Assembly (NCBI GenBank): GCA_032718475.1
Contig: JAUCBJ010006511.1
Location: 1 to 64,000 of the forward strand
DNA: 64,000 nt
Source: Nemertoderma westbladi
Taxonomy: Eukaryota; Xenacoelomorpha; Nemertodermatida; Nemertodermatidae
Direction of reading: 5' to 3'
Shown piece after piece: positions 53,161 through 63,245 of this stretch. The notes under the pieces are model-generated. The model searched no databases. It had not been told where the DNA came from and saw only the letters and a program-made list of their open reading frames with translations. Each line of letters starts with the position of its first letter. Positions within the stretch are counted from its first letter, which is position 1. The translations under genes and the position numbers were made by a program.

Positions 53161-55319
53161 TCACTACTACTACTACTACTACTACTCACACTACAGCTGA
53201 GCAACAGGTATGAGGCTCTTGCCTCTGAGGCGGCAGATCACTGTGAGGGCTATACTGCCTTTACAGAAGCAGTTAAGTTAGCAGCTGCAGAAACAGTTCC
53301 TGTATACCCTCGAAACAAGAAAAGGGCCCCCTGGACTGACAACAAAATTCAGAAGTGCCGAAATGACCTTCATAAGGCGCAGAAAGAGTCCCGACTCAAA
53401 CAGACTACAGCGGCCAAGAATGCAGTTAAGGCTGCTTCTAGGTCCCTGAACAGGCAGTACTCTGCTAATCTACAGGAGCTAATAAACCAACAGGTTGATG
53501 CCATCAATGATGCTGACGACAGCAGGCAATCATCCCAGGCATGGAAATCGATCAACCTGCTTACTGGGCGGAAAAGCCAACCAACCACCAAGGTTAAGGC
53601 TGAATCACCAGCCGATCGCCTCAATGGTTGGAAAACCCACTTTGAAAAGCTCCTCAATAATGACAGGGTATTGCCTGATAACTTTATAGAAGTAAAAGTG
53701 TCTGAGTCTGTACTCCCAGATATTCCCATTGGCGATATCTCCTTTGCAGAAGTGAAGGCTGCTGCAAAGAGCATTAAGACCAATCGTGCCAGTGGAGTAG
53801 ATGGTGTTCCCCCTGAGGTCTTTAAAATACCTGAGTGTTTAAAGCTCATCTATCCCATCATAGTAGACATGTACCGAACAACAAGAGTCCCACAAGAAAT
53901 GAAAACAAATAAGTTGGTGCCAGTTCCCAAGAAGGGCAACCTAACACTCTATGGTTCTTTTCGGGGAATCTCATTGATCTCGATTGCTGCAAAGCTATAC
54001 AATAGGATTCTATTAAATCGCATCAGGGATCCCATTGAGAGACTGCTCCGTGGAAATCAGAATGGCTTCCGTAAAGGTCGTGGGACCATGGAGCCCATTT
54101 TGGCACTTAGAAGGATAATTGAAGAGTTATCAAAAAAGAAAGACAGGCATCTGGCTGTTATCTTTGTTGACTTCTTCAAGGCCTTTGATTCAGTCTCTCG
54201 CTCACGTATGTTCACCATACTTTCATTATATGGGATTCCTGATGAAATTATTGCAGCAATCAGATCAGTATACGATGGTTCGACAACATTTGTGTCTACT
54301 GTTGATGGTGACACAGAACCATTTGAAGTGTTATGGGGCGTCCTCCAAGGAGACACACTTGCACCATTCTTGTTCATTATTGTGGTTGACTATGTTCTAC
54401 GCATGTCCTTAGATCATTATAATGATGATGGGGTGATGATAACTCCACCTACTGGCTCCAGAAGTCGAGGAAATCCTGCCAAGTACCTAACTGATCTAGA
54501 CTTTGCTGATGATTTAGGAGTACTCTCAGAATCATTAGAGGGAGCCCAACGGCTCCTCAGCTCATTAGAACATGCTGCTTCTAGTGTTGGTCTTTTTATT
54601 AACTCCAGAAAGACCAAAATTCTGACAGTTAATTTTGAAAGTCCTCAGCAAGTCTCTGATCGGATGAGCATAAGCTCAAAGGATGGTATGCTTGAGCATG
54701 TGGACGACTTCTGTTACCTGGGATCATGGATCCGGAAGTCAGGTGAGGACCTTCGAATACGTAAGGGAAAGGCATGGGCAGCCTTGAATAGGCTTTCCAG
54801 GATTTGGAAGTCACCGAGAATTAATCGGAAACTTAAGGTCCGATTATTTAGAGCAGCAGTAGTTCCAGTACTCCTCTACGGGAGTCCATGCTGGGCTCTA
54901 ACAGCTGAGGACACCAAATCTCTGGATGGCACATTCACAAGAATGCTACGCCGGGTTCATTGTGTCAAGTACAATGCACACATCTCCAACCAGACACTAT
55001 ATAACATTGGAGGTGTCTCATTGGTTCCCCCAAGCTTGACACTAGAACAAAATCGCCTCCGCTTTGCAGGACATTGCTTTCGCCGTGAGGACCAGCCAGT
55101 GCATAATCTTGTACTTTGGCAGCCTCATGGAGTGAATAAGCATGGTGGACAGCCCATGACTTTCTTGAGACGCATCTTAAAGGACACTGGCCTTAAAGAT
55201 GCGGATGATCTAGCAAATGTCATGGGTGATAGGGAGTTGTGGCGGTGCAATTTTGTTGACAAGCCGGCACAGCATTCTTAAAAATGCAGCTGCAATGCAG
55301 CATGCCGATCCTAGTAGTA
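53161..55319 (+). mobile_element. RTE-like LINE copy 2 (family A), best preserved
   Basis: The frame is open without a stop from 53,134 to 55,281, about 715 codons, although it has no ATG before the RT. The 5' end is truncated inside the endonuclease-RT linker and begins with a (CTA)n run. The reverse transcriptase is complete: ASGVDGVPPEVF, PVPKKGNL..YGSFRGISL, QNGFRKGRGT, FVDFFKAFDS, LQGDTLAPFLF and DFADDLGVL. It continues through a connection region to FAGHCFRRED and a stop at 55,281. A short TAGTAG tail ends it near 55,319. Copies at 4.2 and 35.4 kb are damaged relatives. The missing endonuclease makes this copy immobile. Confidence 0.9.
53671..55281 (+). CDS. LINE reverse transcriptase (RTE-like), 5'-truncated
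   Basis: The RT part of the 53.2-kb LINE. The catalytic aspartates are in FVDFFKAFD and FADD. The codons upstream of 53,671 (from 53,134) are in the same frame and match LINE linker sequence, so the coding region is longer than the first start-like codon suggests. It is not a host gene. Confidence 0.85.
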   Translation: MPDNFIEVKVSESVLPDIPIGDISFAEVKAAAKSIKTNRASGVDGVPPEVFKIPECLKLIYPIIVDMYRTTRVPQEMKTNKLVPVPKKGNLTLYGSFRGISLISIAAKLYNRILLNRIRDPIERLLRGNQNGFRKGRGTMEPILALRRIIEELSKKKDRHLAVIFVDFFKAFDSVSRSRMFTILSLYGIPDEIIAAIRSVYDGSTTFVSTVDGDTEPFEVLWGVLQGDTLAPFLFIIVVDYVLRMSLDHYNDDGVMITPPTGSRSRGNPAKYLTDLDFADDLGVLSESLEGAQRLLSSLEHAASSVGLFINSRKTKILTVNFESPQQVSDRMSISSKDGMLEHVDDFCYLGSWIRKSGEDLRIRKGKAWAALNRLSRIWKSPRINRKLKVRLFRAAVVPVLLYGSPCWALTAEDTKSLDGTFTRMLRRVHCVKYNAHISNQTLYNIGGVSLVPPSLTLEQNRLRFAGHCFRREDQPVHNLVLWQPHGVNKHGGQPMTFLRRILKDTGLKDADDLANVMGDRELWRCNFVDKPAQHS

Positions 55320-55945
55320 TGTACGACTAATACTGTATGTTTCAATTATGTTCCAATTTTGTTTCAACTAACAGAGACATAATAGTGGCAGTACGAGCCA
55401 ACCTCCCCCACCCCCCCCCCCCCCCCCCTTTTTTTGGACGACCCCAACGTAAAAACTTTTAATTTAAGTAACAAGCAAACAAGGAATATCTTATAAGGTC
55501 GCGGTTCACACCTTTAAGCAATAAGCATAACTCTGCTTCGGCAGCAGAACTACAGTAGTCCCAAAGTCTGCATCCAAAGTTGAGTTACGAATCATGCTTA
55601 AAAAGAGTGAACCGGCCTTAACCTGATAGATTTTAATGAAAGTTCAAGAGTTCTTCCTACTGCCTACATAATAGGTTTTCAAAATAATAGGTTTCCATCT
55701 CTGTTTCACAATGAAAACGTTTAAGCCAATAAGCTGATAAGAGGATTCAAGAAAGTTCACTTTGGTCCTCTATGTAAATGATTGATCCAATCAGGTTAAA
55801 ATTTTCTGGCTTCAGTCCGCCGTTTGTCCAGACAACAAAGAGCGGATTCTTACATTATAATGCTATAATTCAAATTGACCGCGCATAATTGGGCTTTTAA
55901 TTTTCTTTTTTAGTTATTTTTAAAACCCGTTTCTGAGGATTTCGT
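55320..55945. other. Non-coding stretch with an 18-C run
   Basis: A run of 18 C lies at 55,411-55,428, followed by T7. The rest is AT-rich with no recognised features. Confidence 0.4.
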
Positions 55946-55949
55946 TTTT

Positions 55950-57770
55950 AAAAATCTACTTAGCCTATCAGCCTCAAAAAGTACCGGTCTAGATCTAATA
56001 CCTGCCCGTTTTCTTAAGGATGGTGCTGAAGTACTTAAAGTGCCTATTACTTTTATTATTAATTACTCTATCGTAGATAATGTAGTAGCAGACGAACTGA
56101 AATTAGCTAAGGTTGTTCCTCTGTATAAAAAGAATAGTAAAGTAGAACCCTGTAATTACAGACCTGTTAGTATCTTAAGTATTGTATCTAAAATTCTAGA
56201 ACGTTCTGTTTTTCTACAGCTGGAGGCACATCTTAGTAGGCTAAATCTGATCTATGAACTTCAGTCCGGTTTTCGTAAATCATATTCTACAGACACCTGC
56301 CTTATTAACTTAACTGATACAATTACAGTAGATGTAATAACGCAAAGGGTTTATATACTGGTATGGTAATGTTGGACCTACAAAAGGCTTTCGATACTGT
56401 AGATCACGAAATTCTGCTTGGTAAGTTAGGCCTGATGGGTGTAGGTTCTATAGACTGGTTCAAGTCCTACCTGTCAGACAGAGGTCAAACTGTAGTCATT
56501 AGCAAATCGCTGTCTACTGTACAAGAGATTACCTGTGGTGTACCGCAAGGTAGTATATTAGGTCCTCTGCTTTTTGTTTGCTATGTAAATGATATGATAA
56601 GTAGTATAGATCCCGATTTTAAACTCATTTTATATGCCGACGACAGTGCTCTTATTTTCTCTCATAAAGATCCTATCCATATTTCCCAAAAGTTAAGTGC
56701 AGTTCTAGAATCCTGTAATGAGTGGTTGGTTGATAATAAGCTATCCATTCACTACGGTAAAACTGAAAGTATTTTGTTTGGTTCCAAAAGAAAGTTAAAG
56801 AAGGTAACTACGTTTGAAGTCACTAGTAATGGACATAAGATTGAAAATAAAAAGGAAGTTAAATATTTAGGCGCCACATTGGATAACTGCTTATCAGGAG
56901 AAAGTACAGTGAAAAATATTTTCTCGAAAGTTAACAGTAGGCTTAGGTTTCTATACAGAAATAAAAATAGTTTGAACACCGACTCCCGCAAGTTACTTTG
57001 CTCTTCTTTAATACAGTGTCACATGGACTATGCGTGCTCTTCTTGGTATGAAGGCTTAACCAAACAGCTTAAATGTAAATTACAAGTAGCTCAGAATAAA
57101 GTAGTACGATTTATTAAAGACTACAAACCTAGGCACCACCTAACTCCAGATGACTTTTCTGAATCTGGACTACTTAACTTAGATAGTAGAGTTAAGCAGC
57201 TACGCCTTAACCATGTGCATAAAGTGTATAATGGTAAATGTCCCAATTACCTAAAACAAAAATTCAACAGAGTACGCGATACACACTCTTACAGTACCAG
57301 AGCTAGTGCTTCAAACTTCTACCTCCCGAATTGTAAATCCTTTGAATCTGATACTTTCTTTTTTAACGGCATAAAAAATTGGAACGCTCTGCCTAATGAA
57401 ATTAAAAACCTAAATAATCAACATTCTTTCAAATGTGCAGTTAAATCTCACCTCCGTGTGCAATGTAAAAATAGGTACAATAGTCCTACAGTAAGTTATT
57501 AGTTTATTAATTATTTACTATTTATACTGTAATTACGTTTTATAATATATTGTTATGTACATTACATCTTTATCGTTGAGTCGGGCATTGTCACGCTCTC
57601 GGTAAAGTTGTACATGTACATAGTGTAATACCCTTTTATATTGGTTTTAGGTTAGCGTAGTGTAATATTGTATTTGTAACCAAGTAACATAAAGGACCCC
57701 CTTGGAAATAAGCTGCAAAGCTTTAGGGGTAATCCTATATGTTATGTTGGACAATACCTTTATACCGGTA
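55950..57770 (+). pseudogene. CR1/L2-like LINE, 5'-truncated, one frameshift
   Basis: The RT starts at about 55,950 with KSTGLDLIPARFLKDGA and continues through [46 protein letters not shown] and the YADD box to a stop at 57,500-57,502. A one-base shift near 56,365 breaks an otherwise open frame. The 3' untranslated region seems to end near 57,690-57,770, where GGACCCCCTTGG...TTTAGGGGTAATCC forms the stem typical of this LINE class. The endonuclease and ORF1 are absent. Confidence 0.85.
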
Positions 57771-58595
57771 CATTGTTTGGTGTTTAACCCCAGTCGCCAT
57801 GGCGCTCCCGCAAATCGATCCTGCAATCTCGAGGACAAGATCAAGGACTGCGTTGCTAAAGTTATACAGACCAACAAAGTCGAAGAACAGTCAACGTTGA
57901 GATTGTATATTGAGAAACTCCCAGAAACTGGATCTGCAGAAGGCGATGCCACATCGGTGCGGGAACTACTGAGTCTTATCGACTGTGGCGGAATTCACGA
58001 ATACCGACTTCGTCGTCTCAGTTCTCCTCACAATTCCAATCTTCCTCCGCTGATAGAACTTTCGTTTAAATCACTTAACGATCGTTATCTAATCCTAAAA
58101 AACAGCTACAAACTTTCCAAATCGAAGTTTAAGAAGGTATTCGTCCGCCCCGATCTATCGTCTGCCGTTCGCAGAGAACGGGATATTTTGCGTGCTCACG
58201 CGTACCTTGTCCATAGTGACAGGAACTTACACAACGTTGTGGTTGTGTACGACAACAACGAAAGTTGTTATACGCTCAAGAAGAAGACTGCTCTGGGCCG
58301 AATCGACTGGCGATCCACAGTCACCATCACCACAGATGACTACGATGCTGCACTAAAGCACATGGAATCTAGAAGGAAACAGTTGCGGAGCGGCCATCGA
58401 TCGACCCCCGTTTCCCGTACCCATGGTTCTCATGTTCCAATCCAACGTGATGTTCCCTTGGACACCTCGCCAACGGCGCAAGTGGATGGTCAGGTCCCCG
58501 ACGATGGTTCCGCCGTCAATCGGGTCTCCGACGATGGTTCCGCCGACAATCTGGTCTCCGACGATGGTTCCTCCATTATGTCGGGAAACTACTAA
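57702..58595 (+). CDS. LINE ORF1 (nucleic-acid-binding protein), N-terminus foreign
   Basis: 297 codons. The first 25-30 belong to the upstream LINE's 3' end by position, so the genuine ORF1 part starts near residue 30. The core (about 130-190) has LIELSFKSLNDRYLILKNSY followed by FVRPDLS and a basic helix. This is the pattern of RRM-like/C-terminal domains of LINE ORF1 proteins that bind the element RNA. The C-terminus has three tandem copies of (P/S)DDGS. The stop TAA is at 58,593-58,595. The ORF2 frame overlaps it and is open across the stop. Confidence 0.7.
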   Translation: MEISCKALGVILYVMLDNTFIPVHCLVFNPSRHGAPANRSCNLEDKIKDCVAKVIQTNKVEEQSTLRLYIEKLPETGSAEGDATSVRELLSLIDCGGIHEYRLRRLSSPHNSNLPPLIELSFKSLNDRYLILKNSYKLSKSKFKKVFVRPDLSSAVRRERDILRAHAYLVHSDRNLHNVVVVYDNNESCYTLKKKTALGRIDWRSTVTITTDDYDAALKHMESRRKQLRSGHRSTPVSRTHGSHVPIQRDVPLDTSPTAQVDGQVPDDGSAVNRVSDDGSADNLVSDDGSSIMSGNY

Positions 58596-61500
58596 CGGGA
58601 GAAGATATAAACTTAATTAATACTCCGAGCTCAGCCCCCACCAATTCGACTTATTTGAGTTGTTGTACTATGAATTGCCAGAGTATCGGCAACAAATTAC
58701 ATGATTTAACGCATTTTTTAGACACATCTGGTCACACAGTGGTTGGTATTACGGAAAGTTGGTTGCGTGAGAGTATTACCGATGCAATGGTTGTAGATCA
58801 TAATCGTTTTCATAATTTTAGAAAGGACCGTGTCAGCACCACCGGCGGTGGTGTGGCCATAATAATTGATAAGGCTAAGGCTTTAAAATGTTCTAGAATT
58901 TTCCCTGACAAAAAGTATGACGATTGTGAAATAATTGCTGTTGATATTCTCGGTGACGCCCCAACAAGATTAATTTGTGCTTATCGCAGCAACAGTTTGG
59001 TATGCAGTACCATTGATTATGTTAATTTATTTTGTGATTGTATATCTAATCTATCAGATGTAAATTACCCCATTGTTTGTTTCGGCGATTTTAATTTTCG
59101 TAATTTTAACTGGGAGGCAATGACCTTTCCTGACTCTGATATATATAATGCCTTTTTTAATTGTGTACACGAGGCGGGGTTCACCCAACTTGTCAACAAA
59201 CCTACAAGGGGTGTTAGTACACTGGACTTAGTTTTTACTAGTGATGTGTTGTGTGTTAGTGACGTCACAGTTGACGTCGGTTTTTCAACAAGTGACCATT
59301 CATCTGTATTTTTTAATCTATGTGGTCCCTATCAGTTTGTAAATAGTGAACCTGTACAATATTTAGATTATAAGAACGGCGACTATGTAGCATTTTCTTC
59401 CTTTTTAGATACTCAAGATTGGCATTGCAATTTTGAATCATGTAATACAGTAGATGATTATTGGATTGCTTTTTATAATGTTGTTAACGCTGGTATAACG
59501 CGTTTTATTCCATGCAAAGATATTCCTGTTTCTTTTAGAAAACGTTATCCCGATCACATTAGGCAACTTCAACGAAAAAAGAAATTACTATGGAAAAGGC
59601 GGCACACACCACAGGGTAACCTAGCTTATAATAGGTGTGCGAAGGAAATTTCTAGAACAATATTTAGGAATTTGTGTCTGAGAGAAAATAAGATTTTAAC
59701 CTCAGGCCGTCCAAATGCTATTTTTAGCTACATTAGTTCCAAGAGAAATTATAAATCTGGAGTTGCCCCTTTGAATTTCAAAGGTGATGTGATCGTTGAC
59801 GACGCAATTAAAGCCAGGATTTTTTCGAAGGTTCTGGCAGAGAATTACTGTAACGATGATGGTAATTGCCCCCCTTTCAGTCGTGTGGTGCCAAATAATA
59901 CACATATTAGCGACATTACTTTTAATCCCAGTGTAGTACTTACGATTTTACGAGACCTACCATCAAAGTCTGGCTCAACACCAGATGGCATGCCTAGCTT
60001 ATTATACCGTAGTTTGGCTACACAGCTAGCAACGCCTTTGTCTGCTATGTTTGAAATATCTTTCAGTTTACATGTGTTACCTAATATCTGGCTTACAGCA
60101 ATTGTAGTACCCCTGTTCAAGAAAGATGACCCGTCCAACCCATACAACTACCGGCCAATTTCTTTGACTTGCATTGCCTGCAAAATAATGGAAACTTGTA
60201 TTAAAAATGAACTTTTAAAGTACCTACTTTCGAATGGCCTAATTTCTAAAAATCAACACGGCTTTCTCAAACGCCGCTCAACTGCAACTCATCTCCTCGA
60301 GTGCACGAACGATTGGTACAAATTATTAGATAATAAACAGAACATCGATATTATTTATATCGACTTCGAGAAGGCCTTCGATAAGGTGGTACACTCTAAA
60401 CTTTTACAAAAACTGGCCGCGTATGGGATTTCAGGTAATCTGTTTGACTGGATAGTCGCCTTCTTAGCTAATCGTAGTCAACGTGTTTTAGTTGGATACA
60501 AATACTCAGATTATGTTGACGTCAAATCAGGAACACCCCAAGGAAGTGTCTTGGGGCCGATTTTGTTCCTAGTTTTTGTAAACGATTTGCCTTCGGAATT
60601 TACAAATGTAGGTTGCAAACTATTTGCTGACGATTTAAAATTATATGGAAACAGTAATAATCCGGCAAACATTCAAAATGCGTTGGATAGATTAGCCAGT
60701 TGGAGTAAAACCTGGCAGCTCAATGTCGCTGCGCACAAATGTCATGTACTTCACCTTGGTACACGCATACCGAGTGAGTACACTCTCAACGGTTCTATTC
60801 TAGAACTCAAGGAGAGTTGTAAGGACCTAGGAATTATCGTCACCAAAAATCTGCGTTTCAGCAAATACTGCAGCCAACAAGTATCCAAGGCGTATAAAAT
60901 GTGCAATATAATATTTAGGTGCTTCCACACTTCTAATGTCAATGTACTTATTACGGCTTATAAGGCGTATGTTCGCCCACTGTTAGAGTATTGTACTGTG
61001 GTTTGGTCTCCTCACCAAATCTTTAATATAAAATTGGTTGAGCGCGTCCAACGATATTTCACCAGACGATTGTTTTCAAGATGTCAGTTAACACACATAG
61101 ATAACAGTTACTCTAATAGATTAATACACTTGAAACTCCAACCATTAGAAGTTAGGCGAATTATTTTTGATATCCGTATGGTTTATAATATTTGTCACAA
61201 TAACATTGACCTTCATTTTAACGATTTTTTCTCGCATGTGCAACGGCAAGGTTTGCGAGGCCATAACAGGAAACTGTTTGCACAGCCTAGCAGGCTAGTC
61301 GTTGTCAGAAATCGTTTTGCCAGCCGTATAGTATCCGTGTGGAATTCCTTGCCTTCAGATGCCGTTAATGCACGTAATTTGTATATTTTTAATTGCCATA
61401 TACGTCATATTGATTTTAGTCACTTGTGTCATTTTGTTTAAATATGCACACATTATACCCCGCCTCGTATTTTGATTTGATTTTGATTTATATTTTTTAT

Positions 61501-61813
61501 ATTTTCTCTGTTCATAATGACCGACCGTGTTTTACCATTTTATTTTTTTAGTTTGCAATATTTTTACTTAATTCCAATAGAGATACGCTCGTAAGTGCAA
61601 CTTTGCCTGGGTTATCTTCTCCCTCCATACATATAATTGTTTAATTAAAGGTCTGATTTAATTTCATTTTTGTGAATATGTATGTCATTAAGATTAATTT
61701 TAAATAATTAATTATTTTATTTGTCGGTGCAATTATTTGGAGTGCAATTACATTACATTACATTACATTTGTTATTGTTTTTACATAATGTATAAATAAA
61801 TCTATCTATCTAT
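57771..61813 (+). mobile_element. CR1/L2-like LINE with both ORFs open
   Basis: It begins inside ORF1 directly after the 3' end of the preceding LINE and runs through a complete ORF2 to a tail of ATTAC and CTAT repeats near 61,745-61,813. The apparent ORF1 start at 57,702 lies in the neighbour's 3' untranslated region, so ORF1 is 5'-truncated. ORF2 has no stop or frameshift, so the copy is young. Confidence 0.85.
58655..61441 (+). CDS. LINE ORF2: APE endonuclease and reverse transcriptase
   Basis: 928 codons from the nominal TTG start; the first ATG is at 58,670. The frame is also open upstream into ORF1, so translation may begin by reinitiation or frameshift. An APE-type endonuclease covers about residues 1-225 (NCQSIGNK, GITESWL, CFGDFNFR, then SDHSSVFF at the end). 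The reverse transcriptase covers about 430-720 (NYRPISLTCI, NQHGFLKRRST, IYIDFEKAFDKV, PQGSVLGPILF, catalytic FADDLKLY). A C-terminal domain with KAYVRPLLEYCTVVWSP runs to the stop. All catalytic blocks are present and no break is seen, so the protein looks competent. Confidence 0.9.
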   Translation: MSCCTMNCQSIGNKLHDLTHFLDTSGHTVVGITESWLRESITDAMVVDHNRFHNFRKDRVSTTGGGVAIIIDKAKALKCSRIFPDKKYDDCEIIAVDILGDAPTRLICAYRSNSLVCSTIDYVNLFCDCISNLSDVNYPIVCFGDFNFRNFNWEAMTFPDSDIYNAFFNCVHEAGFTQLVNKPTRGVSTLDLVFTSDVLCVSDVTVDVGFSTSDHSSVFFNLCGPYQFVNSEPVQYLDYKNGDYVAFSSFLDTQDWHCNFESCNTVDDYWIAFYNVVNAGITRFIPCKDIPVSFRKRYPDHIRQLQRKKKLLWKRRHTPQGNLAYNRCAKEISRTIFRNLCLRENKILTSGRPNAIFSYISSKRNYKSGVAPLNFKGDVIVDDAIKARIFSKVLAENYCNDDGNCPPFSRVVPNNTHISDITFNPSVVLTILRDLPSKSGSTPDGMPSLLYRSLATQLATPLSAMFEISFSLHVLPNIWLTAIVVPLFKKDDPSNPYNYRPISLTCIACKIMETCIKNELLKYLLSNGLISKNQHGFLKRRSTATHLLECTNDWYKLLDNKQNIDIIYIDFEKAFDKVVHSKLLQKLAAYGISGNLFDWIVAFLANRSQRVLVGYKYSDYVDVKSGTPQGSVLGPILFLVFVNDLPSEFTNVGCKLFADDLKLYGNSNNPANIQNALDRLASWSKTWQLNVAAHKCHVLHLGTRIPSEYTLNGSILELKESCKDLGIIVTKNLRFSKYCSQQVSKAYKMCNIIFRCFHTSNVNVLITAYKAYVRPLLEYCTVVWSPHQIFNIKLVERVQRYFTRRLFSRCQLTHIDNSYSNRLIHLKLQPLEVRRIIFDIRMVYNICHNNIDLHFNDFFSHVQRQGLRGHNRKLFAQPSRLVVVRNRFASRIVSVWNSLPSDAVNARNLYIFNCHIRHIDFSHLCHFV

Positions 61814-62035
61814 AATTGACAATCCACAGTCCGTAGTCTGCAGTCCGCAGTCCGCTCTTTACATGCACCCCTGTACTGGTACTGGCAGACTGGTACAGGT
61901 ACCGGCAGACCGGTACTGTAAAAAATTGTAAATGCTAGGATTGTACATGTACACTGCACACTGTACCACTCCAGGCCTTTCTGCCTTTACTGCTGTACCG
62001 GTAAGCGGTAACTACTGCCGTTAATGCAGTTGAAG
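61814..62035 (+). mobile_element. Piece of the CTCCGG hAT-like family
   Basis: CTGTAAAAAATTGTAAATGC and the following GATTGTACA...CACTG block at 61,915-61,970 match 10,350-10,400 inside the complete element. Together with 63,560-63,830 this may be one old copy split by the LINE and Merlin insertions between them. The (CAGTCCG)n-like start near 61,820 is not assigned. Confidence 0.55.
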
Positions 62036-62279
62036 TTGAAGTTGAAGTTTTTTTATTTACACCAAAGACTCATTAAAATATAACTGATACTGGAGTAAAA
62101 TACACAATAATACGTAAGAAGATCACATAGGTATTAGTACGTTTGAACGACACTAGCCAAACAATCATGAAATCAGATAGAAACTGATAAAAATTGTTAC
62201 CGGTACCGGTATAGCAGTATTGTTAGGCCTACTGCTGTACTGTTACTTACTGGCCTACTGTTTGTATACTGTACTCATC

Positions 62280-62549
62280 ATGACTATGGCTGAATTAAAT
62301 TTCATTGAGATTGGGAAACTTATCGAGACTGAGGAGCGCGCTATTGAGTTTGCTCAAAGCGTGGAGCTTCTCCCCCGAACTCTACAATCAAATGGGCAAC
62401 CAACCCTACGTCTTTTTCCTTTTCCAGGTTGTACTGCGCAAGCTAAAATTACGCTGGTGAAGGACAGGGGATTCATGCGGCTTGTTTGGCGTTGCTCCGG
62501 TGCTAATAATAATCTCCTTGCACTTTTCAAACATTACTACCCTTGCTGA
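62280..62549 (+). CDS. Truncated Merlin-like transposase N-terminus
   Basis: 89 codons from ATG at 62,280; the open frame reaches back to 62,220. The pattern EERAIEFAQSVELLPR, a basic stretch and MRLVWRC fits the N-terminal region of ISXO2/Merlin transposases, where a short helical part is followed by a small zinc-ribbon-like WRC motif. After WRC the sequence runs out (LLALFKHYYPC) and ends at TGA, so the catalytic core is absent. The first of three histone-type stem-loops starts 39 bases after the stop. Assignment is supported by the 9-bp duplication around the element. Confidence 0.6.
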   Translation: MTMAELNFIEIGKLIETEERAIEFAQSVELLPRTLQSNGQPTLRLFPFPGCTAQAKITLVKDRGFMRLVWRCSGANNNLLALFKHYYPC

Positions 62550-62587
62550 ATGTCTATACTGTACCTTATACCTTAACCAACCCAAAC

Positions 62588-62700
62588 GGCCCTTTTCAGG
62601 GCCAACTACTGTACGACCTGACTTCAACCCAAACGGCCCTTTTCAGGGCCATCTACTGTATGACCTGACTTAACCAACCCAAACGGCCCTTTTCAGGGCC
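62588..62700 (+). promoter_or_regulatory. Three tandem histone-type 3' stem-loops
   Basis: GGCCCTTTTCAGGGCC occurs exactly three times, at 62,588-62,603, 62,635-62,650 and 62,685-62,700, each preceded by CAACCCAAAC or AACCCAAAC. Each is a 6-base-pair stem with a TTTC loop. This is the form bound by SLBP at the 3' end of replication-dependent histone mRNAs; the CCAAA-like 5' flank also fits. The 3' flanks (AACTACT, ATCTACT, AACATAT) lack the usual ACCCA, and no clear purine-rich U7 site follows. No histone gene is nearby. They lie 39 bases after the stop of the transposase frame, the normal histone spacing. Function is inferred. Confidence 0.7.
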
Positions 62701-63245
62701 AACATATGAAATAAACAACCGTATCGCAACAGCGTTATTAGCTTGTAATATTTTTTTACAATAAGATACACCCTCAGTCGGGGTAAATATTAATTATAAT
62801 ATTAGAAATATGTATGTACGGTAGACTGTAATTATGAACTGTAATATAGATTAAAATAATACATTCCCTTCAAAGAACTTAATAAATAATACCCATGCAA
62901 TCCGCAAGGTGGTGAACAATACTGCTATACCGGTACCGGTACCATTATTTATCTGATTTTAGGCTTGTTTGGCTAGTGTCGTTCAAACGTACTAATACCG
63001 ATCACATAGATACAGTATCAACGATCGCATACATCACAATAAGGCACAATAAGTAAAGATACAGAGATATGCACAATTGATCCGATTAGATCAGTAGATA
63101 TTTACAGTAGGCGATATATGAAGTAAAAACATTAGGTACGTGATATTTACAAGTTTAAAAATTTGTCAAGCTACTACTTGGTGTAGAAGATAGCCTCATG
63201 AGGTATAACCTCGTTTCCATGAGGGTCCCCTTGTAGGTCTGGTTT

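Larger units (their letters stand above)
62130..62999 (+). mobile_element. Merlin-like element with 9-bp target duplication
   Basis: 870 bases with inverted ends of about 85-95 bases. They start GGTATTAGTACGTTTGAACG and end at inner CCGGTATAGCAGTATTG copies. An exact 9-bp duplication GATCACATA lies at 62,121-62,129 and 63,000-63,008. Long target duplications of 8-9 bases are characteristic of Merlin. The internal frame at 62,280-62,549 looks like the start of an IS1016/ISXO2-type (Merlin) transposase. The catalytic DDE part is missing, so this is a non-autonomous derivative. Its insertion interrupts a LINE 3' end. Confidence 0.8.
62036..63245 (-). mobile_element. 3' end of another LINE (minus strand)
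   Basis: On the minus strand GACCCTCATGGAAACGAGGT...CCTCATGAGG (63,222-63,190) is the kind of stem found in 3' untranslated regions of CR1/L2-class LINEs. The segment ends at a (CTTCAA)n tail at 62,036-62,056 after TAAATAAAAAAA. No coding part is left. The Merlin-like element at 62,130-62,999 sits inside it. Confidence 0.6.

Noticed and set aside
62588-62700. Rho-independent-style terminators or a nearby histone gene
   Set aside because: The DNA is eukaryotic and no histone coding sequence is seen within the window. The conserved stem and TTTC loop fit the histone 3' element specifically.
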